Below are positions 26,345 through 34,287 of a stretch of 64,000 nucleotides of DNA, in pieces (the stretch's first letter is position 1; the number at the start of each line of letters is the position of its first letter). The position numbers were made by a program, and so were the translations under genes. The stretch is from Sphingobium sp052327305 (GTDB taxonomy: Bacteria > Pseudomonadota > Alphaproteobacteria > Sphingomonadales > Sphingomonadaceae): contig NZ_CP182486.1 in assembly GCF_052327305.1 (NCBI RefSeq), positions 2,480,001 through 2,544,000 on the forward strand, in the 5' to 3' direction. Under the pieces are notes generated by a model. It was given only the letters and a program-made list of their open reading frames with translations. It was not told the origin of the DNA and made no database searches.

Positions 26345-26977
26345 ATGGAGATGTCTGAAACAGAACTCACCGCCACCAAACGCCCGGTCTGGAACGCCGG
26401 AAGGACCGGGGGTGCAAAGCGGGCTCTGAAACCGAAGCAGATTTGGGAAACCCGTTTCTACCTCAATCAGCGCCGCCGCTTGCGAGATCGGACGCTGTTC
26501 GATTTGGCGATCGACAGCAAACTCCGAGGCTGCGACTTGGTGCAAATGAAGATCGGCGACGTTGTCAGCGGCGGCCATATCGGGACGCGGGCAATCGTGA
26601 TGCAGCAGAAAACAGGTCGGCCTGTTCAGTTCGAGCTGCTTGCAGACGCTCGCACCAGCCTGCTGGCTTGGCTTGAGCGGCGTGGCGGCACAGTGGACGA
26701 CTATGTCTTCCCCAGCCGGGTCGATCGCAATGGGCATCTCAGCACGCGCCAGTATGCCCGGCTCGTCGATGAATGGGTGACCGGCGTCGGTCTGATGCGA
26801 AGCGAGTATGGAACGCACTCACTTCGGCGAACGAAGGCATCGATCATCTACAGGGCGACTGGCAACCTTCGCGCCGTCCAGATCCTTCTTGGACATAGTA
26901 AGATCGAGAATACGGTGCGCTATCTCGGGATTGACGTGGAGGACGCACTTGCCCTCGCCGAGAATACAGAAATTTGA
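26345..26977 (+). CDS. Small tyrosine recombinase (phage-integrase family)
   Basis: A 210-residue recombinase consisting essentially of the catalytic domain. Catalytic residues are all recognisable: Arg in DSKLRGCDL, Lys in QQKTGRP, HxxR in HSLRRTKA, His in LLGHSKIENT and Tyr in TVRYLGID. The core-binding N-terminal domain of ordinary integrases is missing, as in other short recombinases of proteobacteria. It could act on a sub-element of the island rather than the tRNA site. GGAG precedes ATG 26345. Confidence 0.87.
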   Translation: MEMSETELTATKRPVWNAGRTGGAKRALKPKQIWETRFYLNQRRRLRDRTLFDLAIDSKLRGCDLVQMKIGDVVSGGHIGTRAIVMQQKTGRPVQFELLADARTSLLAWLERRGGTVDDYVFPSRVDRNGHLSTRQYARLVDEWVTGVGLMRSEYGTHSLRRTKASIIYRATGNLRAVQILLGHSKIENTVRYLGIDVEDALALAENTEI

Positions 26978-27165
26978 ACATCGGCTCCTCGCCTCCAGCG
27001 AGGGGCCAACCTAGCGGCGCGTGGGACTCTCCGGCCGTTCCTGCCTACTTTGGCGAACGCCGGTTCTCAGGCGGACCTCTTTGATCCGACACATGCACAT
27101 GAGCATGGCTCGTCGCCCACTTACGCAGCCGCGAAAGGTACTCACGAGCCAGCGCAGCTGCGGCA

Positions 27166-27558
27166 TCATCGCTCAAAGGCGGTGATGATCGGACAGGGGC
27201 CAGAACTGCCGTGCCCGCACGCCTCCGCGAGACGCTTGAGCGATGCCCGCGCGTCCTGAAGTTCCGCAATCTTGGTGTCCAACGCCGCGACGCGCGACCG
27301 CGCCAACTCCCTCGCTCGGGCGCGGTCGTCGATCGCATCCAGATTGAGGAGTTCTCCTATCTCCTCCAACGTGAAGCCCGCCGCCTGCGCTTGGCGGATG
27401 AACTTCAGTCTCCGTACGTCCGCATTGTCATAGCTGCGGAAACCGCGGCCGTCCGGCCTCGCCGGTTCCATGAGCAGGCCACGCCGCTGGTAATAACGCA
27501 CCGTTTCCACGCCGACCCCGCCGGCCTTCGCCAGCCTTGCAATCGTCATTCTCGTCAT
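27166..27558 (-). CDS. MerR-family metal-responsive regulator
   Basis: A 130-residue MerR protein. The N-terminal winged helix (MTIARLAKAGGVGVETVRYY) and dimerisation helix lead to a C-terminal metal loop ACGHGSSGPCPI with two cysteines seven residues apart. The third cysteine used by mercury-sensing MerR (after LLxLD) is absent: the region reads LLNLDAIDDRAR. The loop therefore looks more like CueR-type monovalent-metal sensors, yet the divergent promoter is mer-like. The start is either 27558 or the second ATG at 27549. It should bend the overlapping promoter to activate the glutaredoxin-MauE gene. Confidence 0.85.
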   Translation of the reverse strand: MTRMTIARLAKAGGVGVETVRYYQRRGLLMEPARPDGRGFRSYDNADVRRLKFIRQAQAAGFTLEEIGELLNLDAIDDRARARELARSRVAALDTKIAELQDARASLKRLAEACGHGSSGPCPIITAFER

Positions 27559-27563
27559 AGGCC

Positions 27564-27594
27564 TTGACTCCGGACTATACTACGGACCTTATAT
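27564..27594 (+). promoter_or_regulatory. MerR-type promoter/operator with 19-bp spacer
   Basis: TTGACT (-35) and TTATAT (-10) are separated by 19 bp, the over-long spacing diagnostic of MerR-activated promoters. The dyad CTCCG...CGGAC inside the spacer closely resembles the mer operator. It lies directly beside the divergent regulator's start, so both genes are probably controlled from here. Confidence 0.82.
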
Positions 27595-27631
27595 GGGTTG
27601 GGTGCCGCATTCGGCAATCAGGAGCGCACCC

Positions 27632-28369
27632 GTGTCTACCAGTCCCACCGCCGTCTTATACCGCATGGTGATGCCTGCGCATGTCTGCCCCTACGGCCTG
27701 AAGGCGCTCGACTTGCTGACGCGCAAGGGCTTTGAGGTGGAGGACCACCATCTCACCACCCGCGCCGAGACGGACGCGTTCAAGGCCGAGCACGGCGTGA
27801 AGACGACGCCCCAGGTGTTCATCGCCGACGAGCGCATCGGCGGCTATGATGACCTTCGTCGGCACTTCGGACAGCACGTCGCCGAACCAGGCGCCACCAG
27901 CTACCGTCCCGTGATCGTCTTGTTCGCGATGACCGCGCTGCTGGCGGTGGCGGGAAGCCACGCCGCCTTTGGCTCGCCCGTCACCGCACATACGCTTCAG
28001 TGGTTCGGCGGGTTCAGCATGGCAATTCTTGCGCTGCTCAAGCTGCAGGACGTCGAGCGCTTTTCGACGATGTTCCTCAACTACGACCTGCTAGCTAGGC
28101 GCTGGGTTCGCTACGGCTACATCTACCCCTTCGCTGAAGGTCTCGCTGGCATATTGATGGTTGCCGGCGTCCTCACCTGGCTATCGGTCCCGATTGCGCT
28201 GTTCATCGGCGGCGTCGGCGCAGTTTCGGTATGCAAGGCCGTCTATGTCGACAAGCGCGAGCTGAAATGCGCCTGTGTCGGCGGATCGTCCAACGTGCCG
28301 CTCGGCTTCGTCTCGCTCACGGAGAACCTTGGCATGATCGCCATGGCTGTTTGGATGGTGACGATGTGA
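27632..28369 (+). CDS. Glutaredoxin-like / MauE membrane fusion protein
   Basis: A 245-residue fusion. Residues about 5-85 are a glutaredoxin fold with active site CPYG (only the first cysteine of CPYC kept). Residues about 90-245 carry four hydrophobic helices of the MauE/DoxX type, ending in KCACVGGSSNVPLGFV. An upstream ATG at 27593 overlaps the promoter -10, so I use GTG 27632, which has AGGAG 7 nt upstream. It is probably a membrane redox protein handling thiol- or metal-related stress under MerR control. The exact role is unknown. Confidence 0.82.
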   Translation: MSTSPTAVLYRMVMPAHVCPYGLKALDLLTRKGFEVEDHHLTTRAETDAFKAEHGVKTTPQVFIADERIGGYDDLRRHFGQHVAEPGATSYRPVIVLFAMTALLAVAGSHAAFGSPVTAHTLQWFGGFSMAILALLKLQDVERFSTMFLNYDLLARRWVRYGYIYPFAEGLAGILMVAGVLTWLSVPIALFIGGVGAVSVCKAVYVDKRELKCACVGGSSNVPLGFVSLTENLGMIAMAVWMVTM

Positions 28370-28410
28370 CCCGCCCCGCCAGACGACGGATTTCTTTTTC
28401 GGAGCACCGC

Positions 28411-29883
28411 ATGCGCATTGTCCACCTACTCGCCGCCACCGCCGTCCTGTTGCCCGCCGTGACGCACGCCCAGGACATGGGTGGCATGGAACATCAGCAT
28501 CGAGCAACAGCGCCAACGACAGCGCCGGCGCCTGCTCAGACCGATCCGCAAGCGCAGCACAATGCCCCCGCACCGACGCCAAGCGCACCTGCGCGTCCAC
28601 CGCAGGCGGCAATGCCCGGAATGGATCACGATGTGATGGGGCACGGCCCAGCCGATAATGGCGAGATGCACGGGATGGATCATGCGAGCATGGATATGCA
28701 CGGCATGAAGGGCGCGCTCGGGCCCTACAGTATGATGCGCGACGGCTCCGGTACCGCCTGGCAGCCCGAAAGCTACCCGATGTGGGCGATCATGGGCAAG
28801 GCGGGCGACTGGTCGACCATGGTCCACGGCTTCGTCACCCTCATCCACGACGACCAAGGTGGACCCCGCGGCGACCGCAAGACCTTTTCGACCTCGATGC
28901 TGATGGGCATGGGGCAACGCGAACTTGGCGGCGGTACGCTGACGCTGCGTGCGATGGGTAGCCTCGATCCCTTGATGGGCAAATCGGGCTACCCGTTGCT
29001 TCTCGCCACCGGCGAGACCGCGGATGGCCGCACTGAACTGGTCGATCGCCAGCACCCGCACGACGCCTTCATGGAACTGGCCGCCGCCTACAGTCATCCG
29101 CTCGGCCGCGATCTATCGGGCTTCGTTTACCTCGGCCTGCCAGGAGAACCTGCGCTGGGGCCCACCACCTTTATGCACCGCTTCTCAGGTATGGCGAACC
29201 CCGAGGCGCCGATCTCGCACCACTGGCTGGACTCGACGCACGTGACCTTCGGCGTCGTCACCGCCGGCCTCGTCTACAAGGGGCTGAAGCTAGAGGGCTC
29301 CATCTTCACTGGACGTGAGCCCGATAAGAACCGCTGGGACATCGAGCGTCCGCGGATGGACAGCTGGTCGGTCCGCGCTACCGTCAATCCAACGCCCAAC
29401 CTGTCCGCGCAGGTGAGTCACGGATTCCTGCACAGCCCCGAGGGGCTGCATCCCGAGGAGGATGTGCGCCGTACCTCGGCATCGATCACCTGGAACCTGC
29501 CGCTGGGTGGAAATCGCAACTGGCAGTCGACCTTCGCCTGGGGCCGCAATGACCCATCCGGTGGCGACCATGGCTACACGACCGATGCGTTTCTCCTCGA
29601 CAGTGCCATCCAGCTGGGCCGGTGGACGATCTTCGGCCGCGCCGAAAACGTCGATAAGGACGAGTTGTTGGGCGACGAGCACGATGGCGACGCGCTTGCC
29701 GGGCGCGTCTTCAACGTGAGCAAGCTCAGCCTGGGGGGCTACCACTCGATTCCCCTCGGCAAGTTGGCGCTCGACCTGGGCGGACTGGTCAGCAAGTACG
29801 ACCTGCCGCGCGACATCCAGCCTCGCTACGGTTCTGATCCGACGAGCTTCATGCTGTTCACCCGTTTGAGGATCACTGGATGA
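28411..29883 (+). CDS. His/Met-rich outer-membrane protein of a metal-resistance locus
   Basis: A 490-residue secreted protein. After the signal peptide (cleavage near VTHAQ), residues about 22-110 form a low-complexity Pro/Ala segment mixed with MGGMEHQH, MPGMDHDVMGHG and MHGMDHASMDMHGMK motifs that look like soft-metal ligands. The rest (about 120-490) has alternating beta strands of an outer-membrane barrel and ends with LFTRLRITG. GGAG precedes ATG 28411. Similar proteins accompany copper-resistance genes; here it follows the MerR/MauE pair. I infer metal binding or passage at the outer membrane; the metal is unproven. Confidence 0.72.
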   Translation: MRIVHLLAATAVLLPAVTHAQDMGGMEHQHRATAPTTAPAPAQTDPQAQHNAPAPTPSAPARPPQAAMPGMDHDVMGHGPADNGEMHGMDHASMDMHGMKGALGPYSMMRDGSGTAWQPESYPMWAIMGKAGDWSTMVHGFVTLIHDDQGGPRGDRKTFSTSMLMGMGQRELGGGTLTLRAMGSLDPLMGKSGYPLLLATGETADGRTELVDRQHPHDAFMELAAAYSHPLGRDLSGFVYLGLPGEPALGPTTFMHRFSGMANPEAPISHHWLDSTHVTFGVVTAGLVYKGLKLEGSIFTGREPDKNRWDIERPRMDSWSVRATVNPTPNLSAQVSHGFLHSPEGLHPEEDVRRTSASITWNLPLGGNRNWQSTFAWGRNDPSGGDHGYTTDAFLLDSAIQLGRWTIFGRAENVDKDELLGDEHDGDALAGRVFNVSKLSLGGYHSIPLGKLALDLGGLVSKYDLPRDIQPRYGSDPTSFMLFTRLRITG

Positions 29884-29932
29884 GGAACTGCCCCACACTC
29901 GCGGGTTATTTCGATGGGATTAGGAGCATGAC

Positions 29933-30535
29933 ATGGATAAGCACGCGCAGAGCCATCATAGTCAGGGCGGCATGAGCATGAGATATAGTCGCTTCGCCGC
30001 GATGATCGCCACGTCGACCATCGTGATGTTCGGCCTCATGTATCTAAACACCTATGCCATGAGCCACGTCGGATACAGCCAGACCCGCACTTGGATGGCC
30101 GTGTTGATGGGTGCCGTCATGGCGCTCATCATGATGGGCTTCATGTGGAGCATGTATCCGAACCGCCGAGCCAACAGTGGCATCGCCGCCGGAGCAATCG
30201 CCGTCTTCGCAGGAGCGCTCTGGCTGGTCCGCAGCCAGGAGAGGGTCGGCGACGTCAGCTACATGAAAGCGATGATCCCGCATCACTCGCTCGCGATCAT
30301 GACCAGCGAACGCGCCCACATCAAAGATCCGAAGGTGCGCCTGATCGCAGACCGGATCATCGATGCGCAGGTGCGCGAGATTGCCGAGATGAAGCGCGAA
30401 ATCGCCCGGCTTGAAGCACACCCCACCCCGGACGGCGCGCCAGACCTTCCTTCATACCGTGATCGCGGCGCGTCGCCGCCGAAGGGGGAAACGGACGCTG
30501 AGGCAGGCGTAAACACGCTCCGGCCTATCCGATAG
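29933..30535 (+). CDS. DUF305 membrane-anchored protein
   Basis: A 200-residue protein with a His-rich N-terminus (MDKHAQSHHSQGGMSM), about three hydrophobic helices (to residue 97), then a soluble DUF305 helix bundle with YMKAMIPHHSLAIM, the family's paired-histidine motif. DUF305 proteins are frequent in copper and other metal loci; the histidines are probable ligands. TAGGAG lies at good spacing before ATG 29933. The charged C-terminal tail has no known role. It probably extends the operon begun at 27632. Confidence 0.8.
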   Translation: MDKHAQSHHSQGGMSMRYSRFAAMIATSTIVMFGLMYLNTYAMSHVGYSQTRTWMAVLMGAVMALIMMGFMWSMYPNRRANSGIAAGAIAVFAGALWLVRSQERVGDVSYMKAMIPHHSLAIMTSERAHIKDPKVRLIADRIIDAQVREIAEMKREIARLEAHPTPDGAPDLPSYRDRGASPPKGETDAEAGVNTLRPIR

Positions 30536-30925
30536 TCTGACTTTCGCTGCGGAGGCGACTGCTTCTGTCGGACTCGGACGTTCTACGCGCGTGACTGGAA
30601 CGGCCAAATCTGGTCGAGAGCCGCCGGTTCCGGAAGATACCGACGCAGCGTCCACAGCCGCCAACAATCCGGACATCGAAGGCGCCCTAGGGTATTCCGA
30701 AACCGGCCGTTGGTTCACGGCCGCCGAGATTGGACTGTGCCGTTGGAGCTCGCATCAGGGGCTCGCGCATTCGCCAAGGATGGTTGAAGCGAACTGCGGC
30801 CGCTGACTGCAGTCAAAGTGATACACCTAGGTTAATTTGTACAACTTCTAGCGTTTGAGGCGGAACGGCTAGCAGGAGCATAGGTTCTGTTTTCATCGCG
30901 ACCTCGGCTCATTGAGGAAGATCCG
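30536..30925. other. 390-bp stretch without a supported gene
   Basis: Between the DUF305 gene and a run of small genes. One 71-codon forward frame (30591-30806) lacks a ribosome site and recognisable features. The right end is AT-richer and probably holds the promoter of the small-gene run. Confidence 0.4.
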
Positions 30926-31021
30926 ATGAACGACACGCTAGCCACCCCGCCACAAACACCCGGTCCGATCATGAGGGCGCTGGAAAAAGGTCGCAAGGAG
31001 AGAACCGATGACAAAGGATGA
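30926..31021 (+). CDS. Small hypothetical protein (31 aa)
   Basis: ATG 30926 is preceded by GAGGAAG at good spacing and encodes 31 residues (MNDTLATPPQTPG start, basic end). It overlaps the start of the next small gene by 14 bp. I do not recognise it; coding status rests only on the ribosome site and operon-like packing. Confidence 0.35.
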   Translation: MNDTLATPPQTPGPIMRALEKGRKERTDDKG

Positions 31022-31202
31022 TGCTGTTCAGCCGCACGCGTCAGAACCAGCGGAAGGCGGCGCTGGGACGCCTCCGCCGGAGAGGGGATCGCCGACACCA
31101 CCCGATGATGGATTAGACGATGCTGTCGATCAGGATGCGGAAAAGGATAGGTCAGAGAGCAATCCTCTGGCTCCACCCATCAATACCAATCCGGGTAGCT
31201 GA
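31008..31202 (+). CDS. Small acidic hypothetical protein (64 aa)
   Basis: ATG 31008 follows AAGGAGAGA. The 64-residue product is acidic, rich in Pro, Asp and Glu, and probably disordered. No family recognised. It is packed between other small genes with close spacing, suggesting one transcript through the copper-binding protein gene at 31802. Confidence 0.5.
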   Translation: MTKDDAVQPHASEPAEGGAGTPPPERGSPTPPDDGLDDAVDQDAEKDRSESNPLAPPINTNPGS

Positions 31203-31221
31203 CCCGAGCGGGAGAAGTCCG

Positions 31222-31518
31222 ATGATCAGGCACAAATGGTCACAGGATGTGACCGACCATAGCGATGCGCTCGATCTAGACGACGGCGTGTTCAAGCAGG
31301 ATGATCCCAAGGCGATCGCCCTCTCGCTGAAACGCTCCGCCGAGCATAGCCATCGGCGTAAAGGTACTCCGCTGCAATCTGCAATGAGCATGCTGACGTT
31401 CTACATCAACCGGGCGGGGGACAATCTTGGCGCCGGGCAGAGGGAGATCCTGGAAAAAGCCAAGGAGGAGCTTCGGGCAGCCTTCGACAGAAAGGAGAAG
31501 GGCGATGCCGCGCGGTGA
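31222..31518 (+). CDS. DUF3175-like protein
   Basis: A 98-residue protein with conserved stretches WSQDVTDHSDALDL, IALSLKRSAEHSHRRKG and SAMSMLTFYINRAGDNL, which match my recollection of the DUF3175 family. GGGAGAAG precedes ATG 31222. Function unknown in the family. Its last codons overlap the next gene by 14 bp, indicating coupling. Confidence 0.72.
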   Translation: MIRHKWSQDVTDHSDALDLDDGVFKQDDPKAIALSLKRSAEHSHRRKGTPLQSAMSMLTFYINRAGDNLGAGQREILEKAKEELRAAFDRKEKGDAAR

Positions 31519-31798
31519 CAAGTCCAGATACACCGACAAGCAAAAGCGCAAAGCCGAGCATATCGAGGACGGATATGAGGATCGTGGCGTGTCCAAAGAC
31601 GAGGCGGAACGCCGCGCCTGGGCGACGGTGAACAAAGAGTCCGGTGGGGGCAAGAAGTCGGGGTCGGGGCGGGGCAAGACTGGAAACCACGAGAGCTCGA
31701 AAAAAGGTGGTCACAAGGGTGGCACAAGTCAGAGCGCTGAAAGGCGCTCCGCCGCCGCCAGGAAAGGCTGGGAAACCCGCCGCAAAAAGGAGAGATGA
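31505..31798 (+). CDS. Small basic Lys/Gly-rich protein (often annotated plasmid stabilisation)
   Basis: A 97-residue protein starting MPRGDKSRYTDKQKRKAEHI. Its N-terminal half is helical and conserved (VSKDEAERRAWATVNKESGG) and its C-terminal half is Lys/Gly/Ser-rich, ending in a KGWETRRKK tail. Homologues are commonly labelled plasmid stabilisation protein without solid evidence; the basic tail suggests nucleic-acid binding. AAGGAG is present upstream. It lies 3 nt before the Cys-rich copper-binding protein. Confidence 0.68.
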   Translation: MPRGDKSRYTDKQKRKAEHIEDGYEDRGVSKDEAERRAWATVNKESGGGKKSGSGRGKTGNHESSKKGGHKGGTSQSAERRSAAARKGWETRRKKER

Positions 31799-31801
31799 GC
31801 C

Positions 31802-32191
31802 ATGTCGATCCACAAGATGATTGCCCTTCATCCGGACGTGGGTGATGACTTCAACGATATGCTCGCGACGGCAGCAAGACATGCCATGTTCTGTGCCGAG
31901 ATGTGCACTAGCTGCGCGGACGCCTGTGCGGCTGAGACGATGGACATGCGGCAGTGCATCCGCTCGTGCCTCGACTGCGCCGATGTCTGCGCGGCAACTG
32001 CGCGGCTCGCCATTCGTCGCACGGGGCAGAATATCGAGGCGCTGCGGATGATGCTCGAAACCTGCAAATCGATCTGTGATCTTTGCGCCGAGGAATGTTC
32101 GCGGCACGCTCACGAGCATTGCAAGCTCTGCGCCGAAATGTGCCGCGAATGCGCTAGCGACTGTCGTGCGGCGATCCCGACAGTCCAGTGA
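31802..32191 (+). CDS. Four-helix-bundle Cys-rich copper-binding protein (Csp-like)
   Basis: A 129-residue protein with many regularly spaced cysteines along predicted helices (CAEMCTSCADAC, CIRSCLDCADVC, CKSICDLCAEEC, CKLCAEMCRECASDC). This is the pattern of Csp copper-storage proteins (DUF326), which hold Cu(I) inside a four-helix bundle. No signal peptide is visible, so it is probably cytosolic. GGAGAG precedes ATG 31802. Its location in the island's metal block argues that copper is at least one of the metals handled here. Confidence 0.88.
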   Translation: MSIHKMIALHPDVGDDFNDMLATAARHAMFCAEMCTSCADACAAETMDMRQCIRSCLDCADVCAATARLAIRRTGQNIEALRMMLETCKSICDLCAEECSRHAHEHCKLCAEMCRECASDCRAAIPTVQ

Positions 32192-32510
32192 TCTGGGACC
32201 GACGAAGACATGCCCGGCACATCCAAGGGTGTCGGCGCAGTTGAAGGGGTCGCATCTGTAAGGTTCTTTGATGACCAGTCTTGCGTGCATCAATCGGCGA
32301 CACACCGCGCTCAATACCTTGTTGGAAAACGCCGACTACCTGATTGGCTGCGGGTAGGGCGGCAGCTGTCGCCAACATGTCGGACGTTCAATCTGCCGAA
32401 TTAGCATCCCGAAAGCGGCCATTTGTTCATCTCCGCCTTAATGAGGCGAACTGGGACTTTTCTGCCTGTCGCAAGCATGGATCGAGCTGCACACTTGTTA
32501 GATGCCGATG
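32192..32510. other. 319-bp stretch, nothing recognised
   Basis: Short frames only, up to about 65 codons, on either strand. Probably a degraded junction between the metal block and the nuclease remnant. Confidence 0.4.
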
Positions 32511-32948
32511 TTAACGAGCAATGGTCATCAGCAGTTCGTCGAGTTGTTCGTAGAGATGATCAGTGGGATCGCCTCCCCCATCGCGTTTGCGCAGCATCTC
32601 GCAAAGCTGATCCATGCCGATGCAGAGTATAAGCTTGCCTTGCTCGCGGAGCGATCCACGGCGCGCTTTGCGCGCGCTTTCGCTGGCGCCATTCCGGGCC
32701 ACGATGATCGCAACTGAACGCAGCGCAGCGGTGAATAGATATTTCTCGGTGGTGTAGATCTGATCCTGCGAGATGGGGTCACTATAGTTTTTGAACTCGA
32801 AGATCACGTATCGTGTGCGGAAGTCACTCGCCAAGCTAGACCAGAAGGGGTTCTCCGTTGGGACAAGCCGGGCGATGATGTCCATGCGATGGAAACCGCC
32901 ATCGACCTCATTTTGCGGCCGCCAGCCAGCAAACTCCGTTCCGAACAT
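32511..32948 (-). pseudogene. PD-(D/E)xK nuclease-like protein, probably N-terminally truncated
   Basis: About 145 codons of a restriction-endonuclease-like domain: EVDGGFHRMDIIARL, then the strand RYVIFEFKNY containing an ExK motif, helices, and IIVARNGASESARK. Related proteins are longer at the N-terminus. Here the frame begins at 32948, where the sequence becomes the integrase gene on the other strand. The two frames overlap by only a few codons and both lack their fronts, which suggests a deletion or insertion joint. A short active nuclease cannot be excluded. Confidence 0.55.
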
Positions 32949-34063
32949 CAGCCGTGCAGGAAAATACTACGTCAAGCTCACAGCACCTGACGGAACGCTC
33001 ATTAGACGCTCTACTGGAAAGACCGACAGGCTGAAGGCGCTCGAATATCACGATAAGTTGAAGGCCGAGCTGTGGGATCTTGTCAGGCTGAAGCAGAAGC
33101 CGAAACGGACATGGGACGAGGCTGCTTTGCGGTGGCTGAAGGAGAAGGCACACGAAATCCTACCGGGACGATGTGAGCCGGATCCGTTGGTTCACTAAGC
33201 ATCTGCGTGGCAAGACATTGGATCAAGTGAGCAGGGACATGATCGACCGGCTCATATCGCGCCATTTCGCCCGCAAAAGCGATCGCACCAAGGATCTCTA
33301 TGTCGCGCTTATCCGCGCGATCTTCCGGAAGGCGATGCGGGAATGGGAATGGATCGCGCATGTGCCGGCGTTCAAGACCTATGCGCACAGTGGCCGGGTC
33401 AGGGTGCGGTTTCTCACCCATGATCAGGCCGCTGAGCTCATGGGTCGGCTTCCTGAACACCAGCGCGAGGTGGTGCTGTTCGCTTTGTCGACCGGCCTGC
33501 GTCAGGGCAACATACTCCATCTGCGATGGGATCAGGTCGATATGACCCGGCGTATCGCCGCGATCGGATATGGCGAGACCAAGAACGGGGAGGCGCTCGG
33601 CGTTCCCCTGAACGAGGCGGCCCTTGGCGTGTTGCGGCGGCAGAAGGGCAAGCATCCGGTTCACGTATTCACATTTCGGGGCAAGCGCCTTGCCAATGCG
33701 AATACGCGGACCTGGCGTGCAGCATTGAAGGCCTGCGGGATTGAGGATTTTCGCTGGCACGATCTGCGGCACACCTGGGCGACCTGGCTCCGGCAGAACG
33801 ACGTGCCCACCTGGGTGCTTCAGGAGCTGGGGGGATGGAAATCGGAGACGATGGTGCGGCGTTATGCGCACATGTCGGTGAAGCATCTCCAGCCCTATGC
33901 CGACCAGCTGATTTTGCCGGGCACAGACCCGCTGATTAATCCGGTCACAGACACGAAAAAGTCTAACTGCCCGGAAAAGCTGGGAAGCCCAGGTCACAAA
34001 AATGGTCACAGTGAGAGCCGTCCGCGGCTCAAGCTTGTCGCCGGCCTCGACGTAAACTCTTGA
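32941..34063 (+). pseudogene. Tyrosine integrase of the island, frameshifted and probably 5'-truncated
   Basis: Homology starts at about 32941 with the arm domain (ISRAGKYYVKLTAPDG, RRSTGKTDRLKALEYH). Near 33154 the frame shifts: ...WLKEKAHE continues as KSYRDDVSRIRWF in the next frame. A GTG at 33173 or a nearby ATG could express only the part after the shift. The catalytic domain itself is intact: Arg in STGLRQGN, Lys in GETKNGEA, HDLRH in WHDLRHTWA, and Trp and Tyr in LGGWKSETMVRRYAHMS. No proper start codon or ribosome site exists before the arm domain. It lies 17 bp from the tRNA, as an island integrase should. Confidence 0.82.
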
Positions 34064-34079
34064 TTATGAAGGAAGAAAA

Positions 34080-34156
<77 letters not shown>

Positions 34157-34287
34157 ATCCGGGGTCGCTCCGTGGAAGCGGAGCTGAGAGGAGAGGTGGC
34201 TCCTCGGATCAGGAGCGCGCGGTTAGCATCGACCATCCGCTTTGCCAACAGGAAAATGCGCAAAAGAGAACGCAGGGGGCGCCCGCG

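Larger units (their letters stand above)
16223..34079. mobile_element. Genomic island integrated at tRNA-Lys(CTT)
   Basis: About 17.9 kb lie between the 48-bp direct repeats. The tyrosine integrase gene abuts the tRNA end, as expected. Contents are mosaic: truncated genes, a carbohydrate enzyme, small-molecule modifying enzymes, a second small recombinase and a metal-handling block. No conjugation, phage-structural or replication genes are visible. The integrase is frameshifted, so self-excision is unlikely unless another recombinase acts in trans. Confidence 0.88.

Noticed and set aside
27593..28369. Earlier ATG start for the glutaredoxin-MauE gene
   Set aside because: It overlaps the -10 box of the MerR-type promoter; GTG 27632 has a proper ribosome site.
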